DNA of 23,538 nucleotides from JAGLTQ01 sp964605385 (GCA_964605385.1 CAZSCK010000042.1:1-23538); one strand, 5' to 3'. Shown: positions 1 to 7,913, numbered from the stretch's first letter. Numbers and translations are program-made. The notes: generated by a model from the sequence alone, not told the origin.

Positions 1-131
1 TTCGCTGAAAATCGATCCTGACACTGTTGCGAGCAAAACGAATATTCTATGCCCTTGTGTGAAAAAGACCGTTGACCGACTTCAACTTCCATTATACAAA
101 CAGGATCATGCACTGTTTTTTTCTGACTCAT
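1..131 (-). CDS. YHS-domain protein, partial (C-terminus outside the window)
   Basis: Reading the minus strand from an ATG at 131-129 gives 43 open codons to the window edge. They begin MSQKKTVHDPVCIMEVEVGQ and continue through EYSFCSQQCQDRFSA. The pattern DPVCxMxV followed about 20 residues later by YSFCSxxCxxRF is the YHS (TRASH-like) metal-binding signature, also present twice in the Cu-ATPase of this window. Small YHS proteins are thought to bind or hand over Cu(I) or related soft metals; that role is inferred here. The ATG lies one base after the TGA of the upstream CBS gene (TGA-T-ATG), so the two are probably translationally coupled. The N-terminal start is complete; the rest is not visible. 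Confidence 0.8.
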   Translation of the reverse strand, partial: MSQKKTVHDPVCIMEVEVGQRSFSHKGIEYSFCSQQCQDRFSA

Positions 132-132
132 A

Positions 133-741
133 TCAAACCCACAATTCAAATTCATAATTATTCAAAATAGCATTCAATATATCGCTCCGTGTAATCATAC
201 CCACTAACTTTCGTTCATCCATTACCGGCATCGAGCCAATTCGATTTTCAACAAAAAGCCGGGTAATGTATCGAATATCTGTTTTTCTACTTGCGGTTAA
301 CACTTCTGAAATCATGACATCACTGATTTTACTATTTGAATTTTCTTCGCTCATGCTACCTAATATTCTGAGAATATCTCGATCAGAAATAATTCCCTGT
401 AATTTATAGTCTGAAGTTGTAACAGGAACATGCCTGAATTTATGTTCATCAAATAATTTAAAAGCCTGTTCAACAGAATTATCTGGCGACAAAGTAATAA
501 CAGGTGATGACATAATTTGCTCTGCAAAAACAACAGGTTTGTCTACTTCGACAAAATGTTCGACTTGCTGATATGAATGTTTTGCCAGTTTAACATTATT
601 ATGTTCAGGCAGATTTATTCTTTTTTGGATGATTTTATGGGATGAATCTGTCTCTTCAGTTTTATCAACGCGTCGTTTTTGAAACAACTTATTCGTTGTC
701 ATAAGTTCATGCTTGGTGCGTCCTTCTACATAAAAAGTCAT
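133..741 (-). CDS. Tandem CBS-domain protein
   Basis: A 202-residue soluble protein. Residues 1-70 are charged and low in hydrophobics with no recognised domain. Residues about 71-130 and 138-196 form two CBS motifs: IMSSPVITLSP...HVPVTTSDYKLQGIISDRDIL, then VMISEVLTASRKTDIRYI...GSMPVMDERKLVGMITRSDIL. CBS pairs bind adenine nucleotides and act as energy-sensing regulatory modules; no effector domain is attached, so the partner is unknown. The start at 741 has an AGGT element eight bases upstream; an alternative Met at residue 14 has none. It lies 26 bp after the HD-GYP gene and one base before the YHS gene, suggesting one transcript. Family assignment is secure, function unknown. Confidence 0.85.
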   Translation of the reverse strand: MTFYVEGRTKHELMTTNKLFQKRRVDKTEETDSSHKIIQKRINLPEHNNVKLAKHSYQQVEHFVEVDKPVVFAEQIMSSPVITLSPDNSVEQAFKLFDEHKFRHVPVTTSDYKLQGIISDRDILRILGSMSEENSNSKISDVMISEVLTASRKTDIRYITRLFVENRIGSMPVMDERKLVGMITRSDILNAILNNYEFELWV

Positions 742-767
742 AACGAAGTACCTATTATTTTATGCTG

Positions 768-1547
768 TTAATCGAACTTTGGTTGTAAAATACATTTCAT
801 TTCCACCATTTCTTTTAAAACTTTTTCTTCAGCCAACAAGGCTTCAACTGCTTGTGGATCAAATTGTTGGCCAGCATATTTAACAATTTCGTCTTTTGCA
901 ACAGCAAAATTCATTGCTTTGCGATAAGGACGATCATTTGTTATTGCATCAAGGGTATCGATAACCGCGAATAGACGCGCACTCCAGGGAATATCCTCTC
1001 CTGATAAACCATCAGGATAACCCTTACCATCATAACGTTCCTCATGACGTAAAATAATCTGTGCAGCTTCTTGCATGAACGGTACCGCTGCCACGATATC
1101 GTAACCACGTTGCGGGTGGGTGCGCATCACGCGCCATTCATCATCAGTAAGCTTACCTTGTTTTAACAAGATGGCATCCGGGATCGCTATTTTACCAATG
1201 TCATGTAATAAAGCCCCCCAGTAGATCTGTTGCAATTTGTCGCGCTCATCAGTAAACCGTCTTGCCAGTACCAGGGTATGACATGCCACACGTTTTGAAT
1301 GTAAACCGGTCTCATGCTCACGTGCATCCAGTGCTGTTACTAAACTTTCAGCAAGTGCCAGATAGGTTTCATTACGCTCTTGCCGCTTAGCTTGCGCAGC
1401 TAGTTCACCGAGATAACATCCTTCACAACAAAAAAACTTTCCTTCACGCACCAAAAACTTATCAGGCTGTAACGCTTTACCGCACCAATGGCAATGCTGT
1501 AAATCTGACGAGGAATTATTTGTATTCAAAAGTGTTACCTTCACCAT
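768..1547 (-). CDS. HD-GYP domain phosphodiesterase with N-terminal Cys-rich metal-binding segment
   Basis: A 259-residue protein with no transmembrane segment. Residues 19-44 hold CHWCGK and FFCCEGC (Cys19, 22, 40, 41, 44), a zinc-ribbon/treble-clef-like cluster similar in spacing to N-terminal metal sites of some heavy-metal ATPases. A helical linker follows, then an HD-GYP domain (about 60-250) with HDIGK (115-119), HP (144-145), RHEERYDGKGYPDGL (167-181) and DRPYR (205-209). HD-GYP enzymes hydrolyse cyclic di-GMP. The second His of the usual HHE motif is Glu here, a position that varies in the family. Activity is expected but not proven. The Cys cluster suggests that metal or redox state could control turnover (inference). 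Its start has only a poorly placed AGG upstream. Confidence 0.9.
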   Translation of the reverse strand: MVKVTLLNTNNSSSDLQHCHWCGKALQPDKFLVREGKFFCCEGCYLGELAAQAKRQERNETYLALAESLVTALDAREHETGLHSKRVACHTLVLARRFTDERDKLQQIYWGALLHDIGKIAIPDAILLKQGKLTDDEWRVMRTHPQRGYDIVAAVPFMQEAAQIILRHEERYDGKGYPDGLSGEDIPWSARLFAVIDTLDAITNDRPYRKAMNFAVAKDEIVKYAGQQFDPQAVEALLAEEKVLKEMVEMKCILQPKFD

Positions 1548-1661
1548 GTAAAATTTTCATAAACACCTGCCCAATACATTCCAATAAACTACAGCTATAA
1601 ATATTTAAGATAAAATAAATATAATCTTCCTTCACTTAACAATCTATTTTTAAATAAAACA

Positions 1662-2315
1662 TCAATGTGTATGTGGAGTTTTATCATGTTCACTTACTGT
1701 CTTTTCTTCAGTTTTCGAATGTTGATTGCCTAATGTGTCTTTATGGGTTCTCGTTTTTGGCTTGTCATGATTTGAATCTTCATGTGCATCATCACCTTTA
1801 TGTGTATGCTCACCACTTGCAACAAGCTTCTGGTATTGCGTAGCTGTCATCTTATCCAAAGCAGAGACAAGCGCTATCATGTCCCATATTTGTTCATCAC
1901 TATTATTAATACCCCATGCAGGCATACCTGTCATTTTGATACCATTTTTTATCACCCAGAACGTTTCATTAGGCTTGTTAGCAAAATTGATGTTTTTATA
2001 CAATACAGGTGGTTTTGGATTTAAACCTTCATACAACTCAGAAGAATCAACCCCTGGCGCCAAATGACACTGCGCGCACATAGCTTCATAATTAGCAGCA
2101 CCACGCTTAATACGCGTAGTATCGGCAAGGTTTGGCACCTTCACCGTCTCTGCTCGTGCACTAATGGAACGGTTACGCACTAACTCAAGAAAGGTATTTG
2201 TTATCGCCCAATGCTTATCACTTGCAGAAACATTAAAAACACCAAACCAAATAAACATAAACCCAGAAATTACTGCAACCACAGCCAGACTCAATACCGT
2301 TTTAACACCAAACAT
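1662..2315 (-). CDS. Membrane-anchored monohaem cytochrome c with His-rich C-terminal tail
   Basis: 217 residues from the ATG at 2315. That start is chosen over a GTG at 2333 because AAGGAG sits eight bases before it. One N-terminal hydrophobic helix (about 8-28) anchors or exports the protein. The haem site is CAQCH at 80-84, with Met131 in TGMPAW as likely sixth ligand, typical of class I cytochrome c. After the haem fold ends (about residue 165) comes a hydrophilic tail of about 50 residues with nine His (170, 172, 178, 183, 191, 199, 210, 215, 217), ending PHTH. Such tails usually bind Cu, Ni or Zn. It probably passes electrons in the periplasm; partner unknown. It follows the propeller gene by 71 bp, and the pair may act together. 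Confidence 0.88.
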   Translation of the reverse strand: MFGVKTVLSLAVVAVISGFMFIWFGVFNVSASDKHWAITNTFLELVRNRSISARAETVKVPNLADTTRIKRGAANYEAMCAQCHLAPGVDSSELYEGLNPKPPVLYKNINFANKPNETFWVIKNGIKMTGMPAWGINNSDEQIWDMIALVSALDKMTATQYQKLVASGEHTHKGDDAHEDSNHDKPKTRTHKDTLGNQHSKTEEKTVSEHDKTPHTH

Positions 2316-2386
2316 ACTTACTACTCCTTGCACTTTTTCTTATAAAATGAAATTTAAAATATAAAAACCATCTTCGATGGCTTATC

Positions 2387-3376
2387 TTATTCAATAATAG
2401 CCATCTGGTGTGCTTCACCTGCTGGCAACTTAATAGTATTCACTACTTTTAAACTCTTTTGATCCACCACCCAGATAATCGATTTTTTACGACTGGATAC
2501 ATATACTTTTCCAGTATTACGGATAGTGTTTAAATGGTAAGGTGCAGGACTTAAAGCAAGCTCTCGTTTCTTACCTGTGTCCGTATCAATCGCAACCAGT
2601 TTATTTTCTTTTTTGCTGCTCACAAATAAGGTTTTTCCATCGTCACCGATATCAAGACCATGAACTGCTTTACCTATTTTATAGGTTTTAGTTATTTTTC
2701 CGGTTTTAACAGATACTTCCGAGATCTTGCCTTCTCTTGGGTTAGTCACAAATATAGTTTTTTCATCTTTTGCAAAAACCATATGCTCCGGTGCAGGTCC
2801 TGCTTCCAGTTTGCGAATCACCGTCCAGCTCTGTAGATCAATTTCACTAATAGAATTGTTGCCGGTGTTACTAACAAAAGCGCGCTTATTATTTTTTGTA
2901 ATTAGCGTGTAATTTGGAACAGGTCCCGTTTTCACTGTTTTAATCACTTTATTATTTTCAAGATCAACAACGCTTACTGCACCGCGCATCCCATGAGTAG
3001 ATAAAACATATTTCCCGTCAGAAGTGATCGCCTGATGATGACTCCAGCCAGATACCGGGATCGTTGACATTACATGGCCATGCACAGGATGAATAAAAAA
3101 TAATTTACTGTTCAACGTATCTTTAGCCTGACCTTTTTTCAGCGGGATTTCTTTTAAGCTACCTGCAATCAAATACTCACCATCAGGTGTCGCAACCAGT
3201 CCATGAGGATTATCCACTCCCGTGTATGTTGCAGTAATGGTATCTGTTGCTGCATCCACTCTTATCACCTGGTTAGCTGAACCTAATGGTATGTAAACAG
3301 TAGGGCTCGCTTGCACTAAATTTGTTAGTGCGATACTTGCACTAATAACGCTTATAAAGAATAATTTGTTTTTCAT
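2387..3376 (-). CDS. Periplasmic YVTN-type seven-bladed beta-propeller protein
   Basis: 329 residues from the ATG at 3376; a TTG at 3394 is possible, but AAGGAG lies eight bases before the chosen ATG. Residues 1-23 are a signal peptide (cleavage near VQA/SPT). The rest is repeats of about 40 residues of the YVTN/NHL type (e.g. VSVVDLENNKVIKTVKTG, FVSNTGNNSISEIDL, VVDQKSLKVVNTIKL), enough for seven blades. Most blades have a His just before the inner strand: 58, 113/114, 198, 239, 281 and 323; the third has Asn-Tyr (155-156). Related propellers occur in cytochrome d1 and in many periplasmic binding proteins. It sits between two cytochrome c genes and may be a docking or metal-binding partner. 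The fold is sure, the role inferred. Confidence 0.85.
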   Translation of the reverse strand: MKNKLFFISVISASIALTNLVQASPTVYIPLGSANQVIRVDAATDTITATYTGVDNPHGLVATPDGEYLIAGSLKEIPLKKGQAKDTLNSKLFFIHPVHGHVMSTIPVSGWSHHQAITSDGKYVLSTHGMRGAVSVVDLENNKVIKTVKTGPVPNYTLITKNNKRAFVSNTGNNSISEIDLQSWTVIRKLEAGPAPEHMVFAKDEKTIFVTNPREGKISEVSVKTGKITKTYKIGKAVHGLDIGDDGKTLFVSSKKENKLVAIDTDTGKKRELALSPAPYHLNTIRNTGKVYVSSRKKSIIWVVDQKSLKVVNTIKLPAGEAHQMAIIE

Positions 3377-3412
3377 CTTTATTTCTCCTTGCAAATTAAA
3401 ATTAAACTTCTC

Positions 3413-3739
3413 TTATTTAATAAATGTTTTACGCATATAATGAATTATTCCCTTTAAGTCATCATCCGTTAAATCAGGATTGCCACCTTTAGCCGGCATA
3501 TTCATAATTGCTCCTTCCCTTTGAATGCCTTTTTTTAATTTAGCTAACAAACTTCTTTCATCTATAGCTGACCATATTTTGTTTTCAGTAAGGTCAAAGA
3601 TACCAGGCATAGCTCCACTACCATCGTCAGCATGGCAGACCATACAATTTTGCAGATAAAGATTTTCGCCCCGGGAAGCTGCATTCACAGCTATCGTATA
3701 AATAAAAACGAAACATAAAAAAAACGATTTAACTTTCAT
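3413..3739 (-). CDS. Small periplasmic cytochrome c (class I, monohaem)
   Basis: 108 residues with a signal peptide (about 1-21, ending VNAA). The haem motif is CMVCH at 32-36 and Met81 in MNMPAKGG is the likely axial ligand. The C-terminal helix reads LTDDDLKGIIHYMRKTF, as in small diffusible cytochromes of the c5/cbb3-related type. It should carry one electron at a time between periplasmic partners. Its start lies eight bases after the stop of the SHOCT gene and it is followed 36 bp later by the propeller gene, so the three are likely co-transcribed. A GGAAAG element 12 bases upstream is a weak ribosome binding site, so coupling to the upstream gene is plausible. The natural donor and acceptor cannot be told from sequence. 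Confidence 0.88.
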   Translation of the reverse strand: MKVKSFFLCFVFIYTIAVNAASRGENLYLQNCMVCHADDGSGAMPGIFDLTENKIWSAIDERSLLAKLKKGIQREGAIMNMPAKGGNPDLTDDDLKGIIHYMRKTFIK

Positions 3740-3747
3740 TACTTTAA

Positions 3748-3969
3748 TCAGCTTTCCAGTTCTTTACGACGTCGCTCAAATTCTTCTTCATCAATTTCAC
3801 CACGGGCATAACGTTTTTTTAAAATTTCTATGGGCGTTTCTTTATCAGCTGAACCGCCTGAATTTTCTTTTGCCATATTCTGAAAAACAAAAAATATTCC
3901 AACAATAATTAAAACCCAGAAAATCCACATAAAACCGCCGCCAAAAAAGTGTCCATCATAATTCATCAT
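3748..3969 (-). CDS. SHOCT-domain small membrane protein
   Basis: 73 residues: a short Gly/Phe-rich start, one transmembrane helix (about 14-31, MWIFWVLIIVGIFFVFQ), a Ser/Gly linker, and a C-terminal SHOCT motif (about 46-73, PIEILKKRYARGEIDEEEFE). SHOCT segments are short oligomerisation-like motifs found at the ends of many bacterial proteins; small SHOCT membrane peptides often lie beside copper ATPase genes, but their role is not established. AGGAG six bases before the first of two adjacent ATG codons supports the start at 3969. It lies 22 bp downstream of the copper ATPase gene in the same direction, so a link with copper export is likely by context only. Confidence 0.82.
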   Translation of the reverse strand: MMNYDGHFFGGGFMWIFWVLIIVGIFFVFQNMAKENSGGSADKETPIEILKKRYARGEIDEEEFERRRKELES

Positions 3970-3991
3970 TATTTTCTCCTGACAATAATTG

Positions 3992-6532
3992 TTAGAGTTT
4001 TGTTTTACGTAAGCGTAAAGCGTTAGTAATAACTGAAACAGAACTAAAACTCATTGCTGCCGCGGCAATAATGGGAGAAAGTAATACGCCAAATACTGGA
4101 TACAAAACACCTGCGGCAACCGGTACACCAGCAGAGTTGTAAATAAAAGCAAAGAATAAATTTTGACGAATATTTTTCATGGTAGCGCGGCTTAATCGTC
4201 TTGCCCGTACTATGCCACGAAGATCTCCCTTCACTAAAGTAACGCCGGCACTTTCCATCGCCACATCGGTTCCGGTTCCCATCGCAATACCCACATGCGC
4301 CTGGGCAAGAGCGGGTGCGTCATTTATTCCATCACCCGCCATGGCAACAATTTTTCCCATCGCTTGTAGTTCTTTAACTATTTTTGCTTTTTGATCGGGA
4401 AGGACATCTGCTTCAACTCGATCAATGTCTAGCCTGGATGCAACCGCCTGTGCTGTCGTTTTATTGTCGCCAGTAAGCATCACCACCTCAACACCTTCTG
4501 CATGTAAATCTTTAATTGCAGATTGAGTTGTTTCTTTAATTGGATCGGCTACACCAATTAAACCTGCGGCCTTATTATCAATAGCTAATAACATAACAGT
4601 CTGCCCTTCAGCACGTAAGCTATCTGCTTGTGTAGGTAAGTCACCCATATCAATATTAAGACTTTGTAATAATTTCAGATTTCCTAAAGCAATTGTCTGA
4701 TTAGCAATTTTACCGGTTACACCTTTGCCGGTAACTGACTGAAAATCATCAACTGCTGTCAGAGAAATATTTCGTTCTTCTGCACCACGTACAATCGCTT
4801 CTGCTAAAGGATGTTCACTCGCTCTTTCTAAGCTGGCTGCAGCAAGTAAATTTTCATCATCATTAAACCCTTCGGCAGAAACTATCGATACTAATTTAGG
4901 TTTGCCTTCAGTTAATGTTCCGGTTTTATCAACCACCAGGGTATCGACTTTTTCCATTATCTCTAATGCTTCGGCATTTTTAATCAACACTCCGGCCATG
5001 GCACCTCGCCCGGTACCGACCATTATTGAAATAGGTGTTGCTAAACCTAAAGCACAGGGACAGGCTATAATCAGTACCGCTACCGCATTAACTATCGCAA
5101 ATGCCATGCGTGGCTCAGGGCCCCAAACACCCCAGACGATTGCCGTAATAATGGCAATAAGAACAACTGCAGGAACAAAGTAACCCGCAACCTTATCCGC
5201 CATTTTTTGAATCGGTGCACGTGAACGCTGTGCTTCAGCAACCATATTAACGATTTGTGATAACAGGGTATCCGCACCGATTTTTTCAGCTCGCATTAAC
5301 ATACTGCCCGTGCCATTAACCGTGGCACCGATCAGTTTTTCTCCTGCTGTCTTGACCACCGCGATAGGTTCACCTGTAACCATGGACTCATCCACATTAC
5401 TTTCACCATCCGTGACGATGCCATCAACAGGAATTTTTTCACCGGGTCGAACACGTAAAACATCTCCAACCTTTACATTTTCAAGCGGTATATCTTCTTC
5501 ACGGCCATCGTCATAAACAATGCGCGCGGTATTCGGAGCGAGACCTAATAACATTTGAATAGCCGCGTTGGTGCGAGAACGAGCGCGTAATTCCAGAACC
5601 TGTCCTAATAACACTAACGCAGTAATCACCGCAGCGGCTTCAAAGTAAACATGCACCGTCCCTCCTTCACCCTGCATACTGACGGGGAAAATATTTGGCA
5701 TCAGCATGGCTACAACACTAAAGACCCAGGCAACAGATACACCCAGCCCAATCAGGGTAAACATATTTAGATTCCATGTTCTAACCGATTGCACAGCACG
5801 AACATAAAATGGCCAGCCGCCCCATAAAACAACAGGCGTAGCCAATGCAAACTCAATCCATTGCACTGTTTGCATCGATAAACCTTGTGGTAACCATTCA
5901 GGAACAAGATCAGCAATCATCGCAAGAATAAATACAGGTATAGACAAGATACTGCTTAACCAGAAACGTCGACTCATGTCGTTTAATTCTTCATTATCTT
6001 CTTCTACTGTTACAGTTCGTGGTTCTAGTGCCATGCCACACTTAGGACAGTTACCTGGCTCATCTTGTACAATTTCAGGGTGCATCGGGCAGGTATATTC
6101 TGTTTTAGTTGCGGCGACGGGAATACCTTTTAGTTCCAGCGCCATACCACATTTTGGACAAGAACCCGGGCCTTGTTGTTCAATTTCGGGATGCATCGGG
6201 CAGGTATAAGTTGCTTCAGCATCACCCGTTGATTGTTCTGTTGAATTATCTTTATTTAAATAAGATTCAGGATCTGATGCAAATTTATTTTGGCAACCTT
6301 CGCTACAAAAGTGGTAGATTTTATTTGCATGTTCAAAGTGGTGTTCAGAATCAGGTGATACATCCATTCCGCAAACAGGATCTTTTTGTTCTTTTACATA
6401 CTGATCCGGCGAGGCATGAAATTTCTGATGACAACTATCAGAACAAAAATACCATGTCAGTTCATTGTATTCTTCTTTTGCTGCGGCCTTCTCAGGCTCA
6501 ACAGTCATACCACATACTGGATCAGTCACCAT
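3992..6532 (-). CDS. copA: CopA-type Cu(I)-exporting P1B-1 ATPase with YHS and CPMHP N-terminal domains
   Basis: 846-residue inner-membrane pump that exports Cu(I) (or Ag(I)) from the cytoplasm using ATP. Instead of an HMA CxxC domain, the N-terminus has two YHS domains (about 4-46 and 51-93; DPVCGM at 4-9 and 51-56) and two copies of a YTCPMHPEI...CPKCGMALE module (109-134 and 147-170). The core has TGE (386-388), the CPC metal site in helix 6 (491-493), the phosphorylated Asp535 in DKTGT, the HP pair (574-575) and GDGINDAP (733-740). YN in helix 7 (798-799) and MSFSS in helix 8 (827-831) mark Cu(I) specificity. AAGGAG seven bases upstream supports the start. It lies 41 bp after the DUF411 gene. 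The symbol follows the ATPase convention; the oxidase at 7914-9779 carries the same name by a different convention. Confidence 0.95.
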   Translation of the reverse strand: MVTDPVCGMTVEPEKAAAKEEYNELTWYFCSDSCHQKFHASPDQYVKEQKDPVCGMDVSPDSEHHFEHANKIYHFCSEGCQNKFASDPESYLNKDNSTEQSTGDAEATYTCPMHPEIEQQGPGSCPKCGMALELKGIPVAATKTEYTCPMHPEIVQDEPGNCPKCGMALEPRTVTVEEDNEELNDMSRRFWLSSILSIPVFILAMIADLVPEWLPQGLSMQTVQWIEFALATPVVLWGGWPFYVRAVQSVRTWNLNMFTLIGLGVSVAWVFSVVAMLMPNIFPVSMQGEGGTVHVYFEAAAVITALVLLGQVLELRARSRTNAAIQMLLGLAPNTARIVYDDGREEDIPLENVKVGDVLRVRPGEKIPVDGIVTDGESNVDESMVTGEPIAVVKTAGEKLIGATVNGTGSMLMRAEKIGADTLLSQIVNMVAEAQRSRAPIQKMADKVAGYFVPAVVLIAIITAIVWGVWGPEPRMAFAIVNAVAVLIIACPCALGLATPISIMVGTGRGAMAGVLIKNAEALEIMEKVDTLVVDKTGTLTEGKPKLVSIVSAEGFNDDENLLAAASLERASEHPLAEAIVRGAEERNISLTAVDDFQSVTGKGVTGKIANQTIALGNLKLLQSLNIDMGDLPTQADSLRAEGQTVMLLAIDNKAAGLIGVADPIKETTQSAIKDLHAEGVEVVMLTGDNKTTAQAVASRLDIDRVEADVLPDQKAKIVKELQAMGKIVAMAGDGINDAPALAQAHVGIAMGTGTDVAMESAGVTLVKGDLRGIVRARRLSRATMKNIRQNLFFAFIYNSAGVPVAAGVLYPVFGVLLSPIIAAAAMSFSSVSVITNALRLRKTKL

Positions 6533-6573
6533 TTTTTCTCTCCTTAAATAAACAATATTATTTTTATATTTTT

Positions 6574-7050
6574 CTAGTATTTTGTATAAATGCTCGCATT
6601 GTCATTTTTATCAATAGCAAGCACGTTATATTTATCTTTCCGGTGTCCTTCCATGCCCGGTGAACCCATTGGCATTCCCGGTGCAGCTAAACCTTTAATA
6701 TCCGGTTTTTCTTTTAGTAATTTTTTAATATCAGAAGCAGATACGTGACCTTCTATAAAATATTTGCCGATTTTTGCGGTATGGCATGATTGAAATTGTG
6801 GTTGAACACCCATCATGTTTTTTATGGGTTTCATATTACTATAATCTTTTGTCGTTACTTTAAATTCTTCTCGTTCCAGATGTTTTACCCATTTATTACA
6901 ACAGCCACATGTAGGACTTTTGTAAACCATAATTTCTTCTGCCTGAACTTCCTGGTTAGCAAAACTAAATCCAAAGTAAAGACTGATTGCAAAAACTGTA
7001 ATAACAGATGAAAAAAGTTTTATTTTTTGTTTCACTTTATTACTCATCAT
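6574..7050 (-). CDS. DUF411 periplasmic metal-binding protein
   Basis: 158 residues with an N-terminal hydrophobic segment (about 12-31) that is either a signal peptide or an anchor. The DUF411 core follows: SPTCGCC (Cys48, 50, 51), a QSCHTA segment (Cys89, His90), GHV (His102), and the terminal Met-rich stretch APGMPMGSPGME (123-134). The family is annotated as a copper/metal-binding thioredoxin-like fold and is common in copper and mercury resistance clusters, but its exact biochemical role is not settled. AGGAG four bases before the ATG supports the start. It is the first gene after the strong hairpin downstream of copB and is followed 41 bp later by the ATPase, for which it could deliver or buffer metal on the periplasmic side (inference). 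Confidence 0.88.
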   Translation of the reverse strand: MMSNKVKQKIKLFSSVITVFAISLYFGFSFANQEVQAEEIMVYKSPTCGCCNKWVKHLEREEFKVTTKDYSNMKPIKNMMGVQPQFQSCHTAKIGKYFIEGHVSASDIKKLLKEKPDIKGLAAPGMPMGSPGMEGHRKDKYNVLAIDKNDNASIYTKY

Positions 7051-7147
7051 AAAACTCCTGATTAAATTAACTTGTTAAATTATTTTCAATTTTTAAATAA
7101 TAATTGTGGCGTTATTTTTCTAATACCATTTAGTTAAGACTTGGTGA

Positions 7148-7178
7148 TTATTCCCCCTCCCTAAGGGAGGGGGAATAA
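7148..7178 (-). terminator. Perfect 14-bp hairpin downstream of copB
   Basis: TTATTCCCCCTCCC (7148-7161) and GGGAGGGGGAATAA (7165-7178) are exact reverse complements around a three-base loop, 18 bases after the copB stop. The GC-rich core is very stable. There is no long T run after it in the direction of transcription, so it may be a partial terminator or an mRNA-protecting 3' structure that separates copAB from the DUF411/ATPase genes, rather than a classic rho-independent terminator. Confidence 0.8.
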
Positions 7179-7196
7179 ATCCTTAGATTTATTTAG

Positions 7197-7901
7197 CTAG
7201 AACCAGGCACGAATGCCTACAACAATTTGAGTATCATCAACTTTTTCACCATCATTTTTAGCGAAAGTAGCAGTGTTACCGTATTTCTTATTCCAGTTAA
7301 TACCGATGTAAGGTGCAAATTCACGTTTAATTTCATAGCGCAGTCGTAAGCCAAGTTGAGAATCGGACAAACCAGAGCCTATGCCAGCACTTGCATCATC
7401 TTTGCTGTGGAAGTTAACTTCAATTTCAGGCGTCAGGATCCATTTTTGGGTAAACAGGATTTCGTATTCGGCTTCAAAACGTAATCCAAACTGTCCGGAT
7501 TCACCAATGAACAGAGCACTGTCTACTTCAAAAAAGTAGGGGGCCAGTCCCTGGAATCCGATTACAAACCAGTCTTTGTCTGGCTTGGGTTTACTATCCC
7601 TGCGCCAGCCAATCTGAAAGTCCCAGAATGGTGCAATCGCGCGACTATATAATGCCTGTAATTCAAGCTCTTCCGTTTCACTATTAACCTGTTCTACATC
7701 GACTTTAAACCAGAATTTATTCAGATCTTTACCAATCCAGCCTTGCCCTTCCAGTACCAGTGGATCGTTACCGTCAGTCACTCGAGTCTCTAATTGGTCA
7801 ATCATGACTTTAGTAATAATAGGATCATCCTCCATGCCAGCAGCATATAAAGATGTTGATAAAATACAGCCCAATAAGGCATAAGTTAATTTGTTTTTCA
7901 T
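7197..7901 (-). CDS. copB: Copper resistance outer-membrane protein CopB (PcoB family)
   Basis: 234 residues with a signal peptide (about 1-20, ending LYAA). The CopB/PcoB family beta-barrel follows: DPLVLEGQGWIGKDLNKFWFKVD, LYSRAIAPFWDFQIGWR, WFVIGFQGLAPYFFEVD, then alternating strands to a terminal Phe (RAWF), the usual outer-membrane assembly signal. CopB works with periplasmic CopA in copper sequestration or passage at the outer membrane; the precise mechanism is unsettled. The protein is at the short end of the family because it lacks the Met/His-rich N-terminal segment found in many homologues. AAAGGAG sits seven bases before the ATG and overlaps the stop of the upstream copA, so the two are tightly coupled. 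Confidence 0.93.
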   Translation of the reverse strand: MKNKLTYALLGCILSTSLYAAGMEDDPIITKVMIDQLETRVTDGNDPLVLEGQGWIGKDLNKFWFKVDVEQVNSETEELELQALYSRAIAPFWDFQIGWRRDSKPKPDKDWFVIGFQGLAPYFFEVDSALFIGESGQFGLRFEAEYEILFTQKWILTPEIEVNFHSKDDASAGIGSGLSDSQLGLRLRYEIKREFAPYIGINWNKKYGNTATFAKNDGEKVDDTQIVVGIRAWF

Positions 7902-7913
7902 TTTATGTCTCCT

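Noticed and set aside
6109..6663. 184-codon plus-strand frame opposite the start of the Cu-ATPase and the DUF411 gene
   Set aside because: It is antisense to two genes with clear conserved motifs, has no recognisable domain and no ribosome binding site.
7061..7089. TTGAAA-17-TTTAAT promoter-like pair ahead of the DUF411 gene
   Set aside because: The predicted start of transcription falls inside the ribosome binding site, so it could not give a translatable message; such pairs are common in AT-rich spacers.
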